From Nitrospira sp. (lineage in GTDB: Bacteria > Nitrospirota > Nitrospiria > Nitrospirales > Nitrospiraceae): 64,000 nt of DNA. The stretch is taken from NCBI GenBank assembly GCA_024998625.1, contig JACOEL010000003.1, forward strand, positions 62,001 to 126,000, written 5' to 3'. Position 1 is the first letter of the stretch. Each line of letters opens with the position of its first letter. The notes under the pieces were generated by a model. The model was not told the DNA's origin and did no database searches. It worked only from the letters and a program-made list of their open reading frames with translations. Below, in pieces: positions 59,346 to 64,000 of this stretch. Position numbers and translations under genes: made by a program.

Positions 59346-60260
59346 CTATTTGAACCAGCGTTCGTACATATAGAGCAGATCGAAGGTCAGGCGGGCGCCG
59401 AAGGTCGGGCCGTAGTCTTTCTGGTTGATGAGATCGTTCCAGGTCTCGAAGGAGAAGGCCGAATAGCGCAGCGCCAGCGATACGAATCGTTCTTCCAGCG
59501 CATCCCCCCGATGATCCACAAACAAACCTGAATCCACGGTGACGGCCAATTCAATTTCCCAGGGCGTCGAATCCGTCCAGTGATGATAGTTCCCCAGGCC
59601 CACCGAGGCCTGTGCGAGGTAGGACTGGGGTGCGACTTGGTGAAACGCGGCGCCGCTGAACGGACGACCGTATCGCGCAAGGGCTGAGACGCGGAGGTAG
59701 TCACCCAGCAGCGGTACCGGGGCGAAGAGGGCCAACCGGCGAAATCCTGCCTGCACATAGGGTTCATAATACAACGACCCGCCGGCGCCACCCAGACCGG
59801 CAAAGAACGCATCGTTCGATCCTATGAGGCTGAACCAGCGGGTCAGCGACCCGCTGAGCATGAAGTCGTTCGCTTCGCGTTTGTTCCCGACCGGGACCTC
59901 TGTGAGTCCTCGAAACTTATGCACCACATCGTTTTGAAGAAACCGGCTGGGCCCGTCGCGCGTAGGTCCGCCGCCTGCCGTGAGGTTGAGATTCCATCCC
60001 GGCAATTGGGCAAGGGGCTTGGTCCAGCTCAAGGTGAAGAAATTCAGCCCCATGGTTTCCCGGATGTCGTTGTAGCGCCTGCCTTCCCCGTCGAACTCGG
60101 TAAATCGATCCAGGAGTGCGGCGCTCAGGGTCAAGGTCGGGTCGTGGTCGGGGAAGGCGATGGCGCCCCAGTGGACGCTATGCGGGGGAGCGTCGGCCCG
60201 AGCGAATCCCGGGATCGCGCAGACGGCGATCACGAGGGAGAAGATCCATCGACGATACAT
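59346..60260 (-). CDS. probable outer-membrane beta-barrel protein
   Basis: The 304-residue product has a signal peptide (WIFSLVIAVCAIPGFARA). The body alternates short amphipathic strands rich in Tyr, Phe, Gly and Trp (LSAALLDRFTEFDG, GLNFFTLSWTKPL, SLALRYSAFSFETW). The C-terminus is FDLLYMYERWFK, aromatic but not a perfect BAM signal because Lys is last. I do not recognise a specific family; a transporter or LPS-modifying barrel are both possible. The frame is open to 60425, but the ATG at 60260 lies directly before the signal peptide. It is divergent to the HerA-like gene, with a shared regulatory gap. Confidence 0.7.
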   Translation of the reverse strand: MYRRWIFSLVIAVCAIPGFARADAPPHSVHWGAIAFPDHDPTLTLSAALLDRFTEFDGEGRRYNDIRETMGLNFFTLSWTKPLAQLPGWNLNLTAGGGPTRDGPSRFLQNDVVHKFRGLTEVPVGNKREANDFMLSGSLTRWFSLIGSNDAFFAGLGGAGGSLYYEPYVQAGFRRLALFAPVPLLGDYLRVSALARYGRPFSGAAFHQVAPQSYLAQASVGLGNYHHWTDSTPWEIELAVTVDSGLFVDHRGDALEERFVSLALRYSAFSFETWNDLINQKDYGPTFGARLTFDLLYMYERWFK

Positions 60261-60351
60261 CAGGGCGCATAGTGCCTGTGTGGAATTCGTTTCGCAAGTA
60301 GCCGGTACGTAATCGCACGGCAAGATCGCCTCGATGACGGTGCCCGCAGGC

Positions 60352-60380
60352 TTGCAGTCTCGGCCTTTGCTTACTAGAAT
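60352..60380 (+). promoter_or_regulatory. sigma-70-type promoter of the HerA-like gene
   Basis: TTGCAG (60352-60357), a 17-base spacer and TAGAAT (60375-60380) form a reasonable promoter. The expected start near 60387 gives a leader of about 50 bases before the ATG at 60437. Confidence 0.5.
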
Positions 60381-60436
60381 GCCCGTCGAATTTGGTCGAG
60401 TCGACTTGGTGCTCTTCATCTCCATTGCGGGGAGTT

Positions 60437-62938
60437 ATGCCGCCGAAGAAAAAACAGACCACCACCGGTACCGGATCATCGACGGACGACACAGCTGGGT
60501 TCGAAAAGCTCGGCGTGTTTTATCTTGGTCGGCCCTACGATCTGCCCGCCAAACAGGCCAAGCCCGGATGGCTGCTCTACGATTCGAAGGATCTGGTCAC
60601 TCACGCAGTCTGTGTCGGTATGACGGGAAGCGGCAAGACCGGTCTCTGTGTGGGTTTATTGGAAGAAGCGGCCATCGACGGCATCCCGGCCATTGTCATT
60701 GATCCGAAGGGGGATCTCGCCAATCTCCTGCTCACCTTCCCTCAGCTGCGCGGCGAAGATTTCGCGCCGTGGATCAATGAAGACGACGCCCGCAAGAAGG
60801 GCCTGTCCGCCGCCGACTTCGCCGCGCAGCAGGCGACCCTCTGGCAAAAGGGGCTTGGCGATTGGGGCCAGAGCGGCGAGCGGATCAAGAAGTTGCGCGA
60901 TGCGGCGGACTTCGTTGTGTACACACCGGGAAGCAACGCCGGGCTTCCGGTGTCGATTCTGAAATCCTTTGCCGCTCCGTCGGCAGAATGGCTCGACGAT
61001 GCCGAACTGCTCCGTGAGCGCATCGGGACGACCGTCACCAGCCTGTTGGGGCTGATCGGCGTCGATGCCGATCCGATCAGGAGTCGCGAGCATATTCTCC
61101 TGTCCTCGATTCTCGACAGCGCCTGGCGAGGGGGGCGGGATCTCGATCTGCCCGCGCTCATTCATCAGATCCAAACGCCTCCCATGACGAAGGTGGGTGT
61201 GCTCGATGTGGAATCGTTCTTTCCCTCGAAAGAACGATTCGCCCTGGCCATGCAGCTGAACAACCTGCTGGCCGCGCCGGGTTTTGCCGCCTGGAGGGAA
61301 GGGGAGGCGCTGGATGTCGGGCGTATGCTCTACGGTCCGTCGGGCAAACCCCGCATGGCCATTTTTTCCATCGCCCATTTGAACGATGCCGAACGCATGT
61401 TCTTTGTGTCCCTGCTCCTGAACCAGACGTTGGGGTGGGTCCGCGGCCAATCCGGCACCACGAGCCTGCGGGCTATCCTCTATATGGATGAGATTTTCGG
61501 CTACTTCCCGCCGGTCGCCAATCCGCCGTCCAAAGCGCCCTTGCTCACGTTGCTGAAGCAGGCGCGCGCGTTCGGGTTGGGTGTGGTGCTGGCCACGCAG
61601 AACCCGGTTGATCTCGACTACAAGGGGCTGGCCAATACCGGCACCTGGTTCATCGGTCGGCTGCAGACCGAGCGCGACAAAGCGCGCGTGATGGAGGGGT
61701 TGGAGGGCGCGGCGGCCAGCAGCGGCAAGAAATTCGATCGCCAACAGATGGAGCAAATTCTTGCCGGACTCGGCAATCGAGTGTTCTTGCTGAATAACGT
61801 GCACGAAGATGCGCCGGAAGTCTTCCAAACCCGCTGGACCCTGTCCTATCTGCGCGGGCCGCTCACGCGGACACAAATCAAACAATTGATGGATCCGGTC
61901 CGACGTCAATCGTCAAGCGTGATGCGGCAAGCGCCTTCTGCTGTCGGGGCTTCACGATCGACGAATGACGAATCACGAATGACGCCCGCGCGGCCCATGT
62001 TGCCGCCGGAGGTGCCGCAACACTTTGTGCCGCTACGGGGGAGCCGACCGGATGGGCAAGCACTCGTCTATCAGCCGATGGTCTTGGGGGTGGCACAAGT
62101 GCGGGTGGCAGACAACAAGGCCGGGGTCGATGTGACCGAACCCCTCACCTTGCTGGCGCCGCTCACTGAGGGTGCCGTGCCGGTGGAGTGGGATCATGCG
62201 ACGATCGTCGATCTGACCGTAGCGGACTTGGAGCGCGATCCCGCAGATGGGGCTCAGTTTGCCACGCTGCCGTCTGCCGCCGGGAAGGCCAAGCAGTATG
62301 ATGGTTGGAAGACCGACTTGTCGGGCTGGTTATTCCGGACGCAAAAAGTCGAGTTGTTCCGCAGTCCGAGCACGAAGGCGTTTTCGATGCCCGGAGAGCC
62401 GGAGCGTGACTTCCGTGTGCGGCTTCAACAGGCGGGCCGGGAGCAGCGCGATCAGCAGAGCGAAGCCTTGCGGAAGAAGTACTCCCCCAAGATCGCCGCG
62501 TTGCAGGATCGTATCCGGCGCGCGGAACAGATGGTAGAACGGCAACAGGCCGAGTCCCGCAGTAGTCAGATCCAGGCGGCCATTTCGGTTGGCGCCACGA
62601 TCCTGGGTGCGTTTCTCGGACGGAAAACGATCAGCGCCGGCAATATCGGCAAGGCGACGACGGCGATCCGCGGCGCCGGTCGGGCGATGAAAGAGTCGAA
62701 GGACGTGAGTCAGGCGGAAGACAATGTGGCGGCGTTGCAACAACAGCTGGCGGCGCTCGAGGCCGAGTTTAAAGCGGAAGCCGAGGCCCTGGCTGCGGCG
62801 ACCGATCCCCTCACGGAAACATTGGAACTCCTGTCGTTAAAACCTACCACATCGAATATCTCGATCAAGCTGGTGGCTCTCGCCTGGGTGCCCCATTGGC
62901 GGGATGAAGCGGGGACACAGACCCCTGCCTGGCAATGA
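60437..62938 (+). CDS. HerA/DUF853-like ATPase with C-terminal coiled coil
   Basis: The 833-residue product is a FtsK/HerA-superfamily ATPase. Walker A is GMTGSGKTGLCVGLL and Walker B RAILYMDEIFGYFPP, followed by LATQNPVDLDYKGLANTGTW and ERDKARVMEGLEG, as in DUF853-type HerA-like proteins that move DNA or act on membranes. The C-terminal part (about 600-833) has a coiled coil with a central hydrophobic segment (AAISVGATILGAFLGRKTIS). Residues about 490-516 are encoded by a hairpin repeat inserted in frame at 61902-61984, in the linker after the ATPase core. The ATG at 60437 follows GGGGAG closely; upstream starts are possible. It has no NurA or other nuclease partner in the window, so a general role in DNA or envelope metabolism is only inference. 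Confidence 0.88.
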   Translation: MPPKKKQTTTGTGSSTDDTAGFEKLGVFYLGRPYDLPAKQAKPGWLLYDSKDLVTHAVCVGMTGSGKTGLCVGLLEEAAIDGIPAIVIDPKGDLANLLLTFPQLRGEDFAPWINEDDARKKGLSAADFAAQQATLWQKGLGDWGQSGERIKKLRDAADFVVYTPGSNAGLPVSILKSFAAPSAEWLDDAELLRERIGTTVTSLLGLIGVDADPIRSREHILLSSILDSAWRGGRDLDLPALIHQIQTPPMTKVGVLDVESFFPSKERFALAMQLNNLLAAPGFAAWREGEALDVGRMLYGPSGKPRMAIFSIAHLNDAERMFFVSLLLNQTLGWVRGQSGTTSLRAILYMDEIFGYFPPVANPPSKAPLLTLLKQARAFGLGVVLATQNPVDLDYKGLANTGTWFIGRLQTERDKARVMEGLEGAAASSGKKFDRQQMEQILAGLGNRVFLLNNVHEDAPEVFQTRWTLSYLRGPLTRTQIKQLMDPVRRQSSSVMRQAPSAVGASRSTNDESRMTPARPMLPPEVPQHFVPLRGSRPDGQALVYQPMVLGVAQVRVADNKAGVDVTEPLTLLAPLTEGAVPVEWDHATIVDLTVADLERDPADGAQFATLPSAAGKAKQYDGWKTDLSGWLFRTQKVELFRSPSTKAFSMPGEPERDFRVRLQQAGREQRDQQSEALRKKYSPKIAALQDRIRRAEQMVERQQAESRSSQIQAAISVGATILGAFLGRKTISAGNIGKATTAIRGAGRAMKESKDVSQAEDNVAALQQQLAALEAEFKAEAEALAAATDPLTETLELLSLKPTTSNISIKLVALAWVPHWRDEAGTQTPAWQ
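61902..61984. repeat. hairpin repeat inside the HerA-like coding sequence
   Basis: The left arm (61904-61924, CGTCAATCGTCAAGCGTGAT) and right arm (61951-61984, including GACGAATGACGAATCACGA) are imperfect inverted copies and share words with the repeats at 57579-57605 and 58009-58041. It is translated in frame as about 27 residues rich in Ser, Arg and Ala (SSSVMRQAPSAVGAS and neighbours). Confidence 0.7.
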
Positions 62939-62963
62939 GCCGGGTGTAAGTATGCTCGGAGAA

Positions 62964-63093
62964 GAAAGAGCCTATGGCGTATCGCTTATAGCGTATGATC
63001 CGACATGGAAAGCGGGTGTCTCTGCTACCAACCATGCGCCATGTGCCAAGTGCTCTTGTCCCCATCAAGATACGCGTCACGATTCACGAAGGC
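62964..63093. repeat. compound hairpin repeat downstream of the HerA-like gene
   Basis: The left arm has AGCCTATGGCGTATCGC (about 62970) and the right arm CCATGCGCCATGTGCC (63031-63048), roughly inverted. The end AGATACGCGTCACGATTCAC (from 63068) matches the right end of the 4851-5000 repeat (AGATACGAACGACGCTTCAC). It lies between two convergent genes. Confidence 0.65.
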
Positions 63094-63104
63094 CGCACAT
63101 CCAG

Positions 63105-64000
63105 TCAGCTTAGTTGGCAGGACATACGAAACCGGGTCGGATCAGACCGGTCACGCGTAAACCCGAGTTGTTCGTAGAAACGGAGCCAGCCGACGTTGCG
63201 GATGGACGTGCCGGCCCAGGCCGGATTATCCGGCCCCAAATCGACGATCAGATTGTGCCCGGAGTATGCCGCCGTTAATTCCGCAATGGCATGTCTGAAC
63301 AAGCGGTGCCCCAGGCCCAAGCCTCGATAGGCCGGTCGTACCCAGCCATGCAGCGCAAGCCGGTGACCGGCCACCGAAAGACGGGTCGCAGCCACTACGG
63401 CCAGGATTTCCCCAGGGCCGGCCGAGTCGTCCGGTGAGGGCCTTGCTTTCAAACGCATGGACCAGGCCGCCTGTCGAGTGTGGTCGCCGGTCGGTTCCTC
63501 CAAAGGCAGCGGTTTGTGGAGCGCCTGCATGAACGTCTCCGCGTAATCCGGCACGGAATCCCACTCGATCGACAGGTCTCTGAAGAGTGATGAGAGATCG
63601 CTGGTCGGCCCCATCGCTTCCAACACGACCACTTTATCGATACTTACATTCAAGTGTTGCTCGGCGAAGCGGACGAATTGCTGGCTGTACATGCCGCAGA
63701 GCGTTGGCCAGAAGAGACGGAAGGTCTCGGTTGAGGTCCAGCGCCGGAATAAGTTCATCCAGCCTCGATTGAGGGCGTGATTGTGGAACTCTTCGAGGTT
63801 TACGGCCAGGTAGACCTGCTCCATGAGCTGGATCTGCAGGTTGCAGGTATGCAGCGCGGCTCGCGGATTGATCGCGATGGCGCCGGGGTCGATCCCGAAC
63901 ACCGAGCGGAGTTCGGGATAGATTTCCAGGTCGTAGCGAAGCAGATCCGGATCGTCGCGCAGGAGGCGTTCGAGATCCTTCAGGTCATCGGTTTCGCCGA
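63105..64000 (-). CDS. GNAT-type acyltransferase domain protein, N-terminus outside window
   Basis: The frame runs open to the right edge with no start required inside, so at least 298 residues are visible. The C-terminal 140 residues have a GNAT-like core: VVAATRLSVAGHRLALHGWV, the acetyl-CoA loop RPAYRGLGLGHRLF (Q/RxxGxG/A type) and WLRFYEQLGF. The N-terminal visible part (from GETDDLKDLERLLRDDPDLL) is helical and unrecognised. It may be a substrate-selecting domain. The acyl acceptor is unknown. It converges on the HerA-like gene, with a hairpin repeat between. Confidence 0.75.
   Translation of the reverse strand, partial: GETDDLKDLERLLRDDPDLLRYDLEIYPELRSVFGIDPGAIAINPRAALHTCNLQIQLMEQVYLAVNLEEFHNHALNRGWMNLFRRWTSTETFRLFWPTLCGMYSQQFVRFAEQHLNVSIDKVVVLEAMGPTSDLSSLFRDLSIEWDSVPDYAETFMQALHKPLPLEEPTGDHTRQAAWSMRLKARPSPDDSAGPGEILAVVAATRLSVAGHRLALHGWVRPAYRGLGLGHRLFRHAIAELTAAYSGHNLIVDLGPDNPAWAGTSIRNVGWLRFYEQLGFTRDRSDPTRFRMSCQLS

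Noticed and set aside
57579-63093. CRISPR-like array from the short repeated words
   Set aside because: The words are degenerate, arranged as inverted arms with no regular spacers, and no cas genes are present.

Overview
The window is GC-rich bacterial chromosome with a Gram-negative envelope: lolA, two TonB-dependent receptors, a FadL-type porin, two-partner secretion and many signal peptides. Gene content (TonB receptor and multi-PAS sensor sets, a RoxA-like di-haem cytochrome, PCP_red-domain proteins, hairpin-rich intergenic repeats) fits Nitrospirota, most likely a Nitrospira-like organism. That assignment is inference from gene content; no rRNA lies in the window. No rRNA, tRNA, CRISPR array, phage or complete transposon was seen.

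Layout. 1-5.8 kb (+): the end of pdxA, a small unknown gene, rsmA, ftsK, lolA and a 2OG-Fe(II) oxygenase. 5.9-20 kb (-): a sensory block of two tandem TonB receptors, a REC-PAS7 protein without output domain, an orphan ABC-type substrate-binding protein translationally coupled to a membrane histidine kinase, a hybrid kinase, and a ribbon-helix-helix regulator. 20-38.5 kb (-): an export cluster with two DUF928 proteins, an exported TPR-CHAT caspase-like protein, one TpsB transporter, three large TpsA haemagglutinin-like proteins, a Cys-rich lipoprotein and a metzincin-like lipoprotein. 38.5-40 kb is mostly non-coding, with one small secreted or membrane peptide gene and a terminator. 40-46.9 kb (-): FadL porin, V4R-like/GAF hybrid kinase, di-haem cytochrome and a small membrane protein. 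47-54.9 kb (-): a radical SAM/SPASM/PCP_red protein overlapping a USP-USP-PCP_red-rubredoxin-like-PCP_red-PCP_red fusion, a second radical SAM protein, a UbiE/MenG methyltransferase, and an ODP-type metallo-beta-lactamase-fold protein overlapping an all-helical partner. 55-63 kb (mostly +): uvrA, a four-helix-bundle (23S IVS-type) gene, a DUF486 gene, a small lipoprotein, a 30-residue membrane peptide, an outer-membrane protein (-) and a HerA-like ATPase. A partial GNAT-type gene (-) runs off the right edge.

Themes. The strongest candidate system is the 20-38 kb cluster. TPS exoproteins, their single transporter, an exported caspase-like protease, DUF928 proteins and a metalloprotease are collinear and closely spaced, which suggests controlled export or processing of surface adhesins. 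A second theme is repeats. Several degenerate hairpin repeats share short words (ATGGCGTATAGC; CGTCAATCGTCAAGCGTCA). One pair flanks the four-helix-bundle gene and one copy is translated in frame inside the HerA-like ATPase. A separate 179-bp element with 22-bp terminal inverted repeats sits between two TpsA genes, and two TpsA genes share a 590-bp identical tract that looks like recent gene conversion. UvrA appears to lack its insertion domain.
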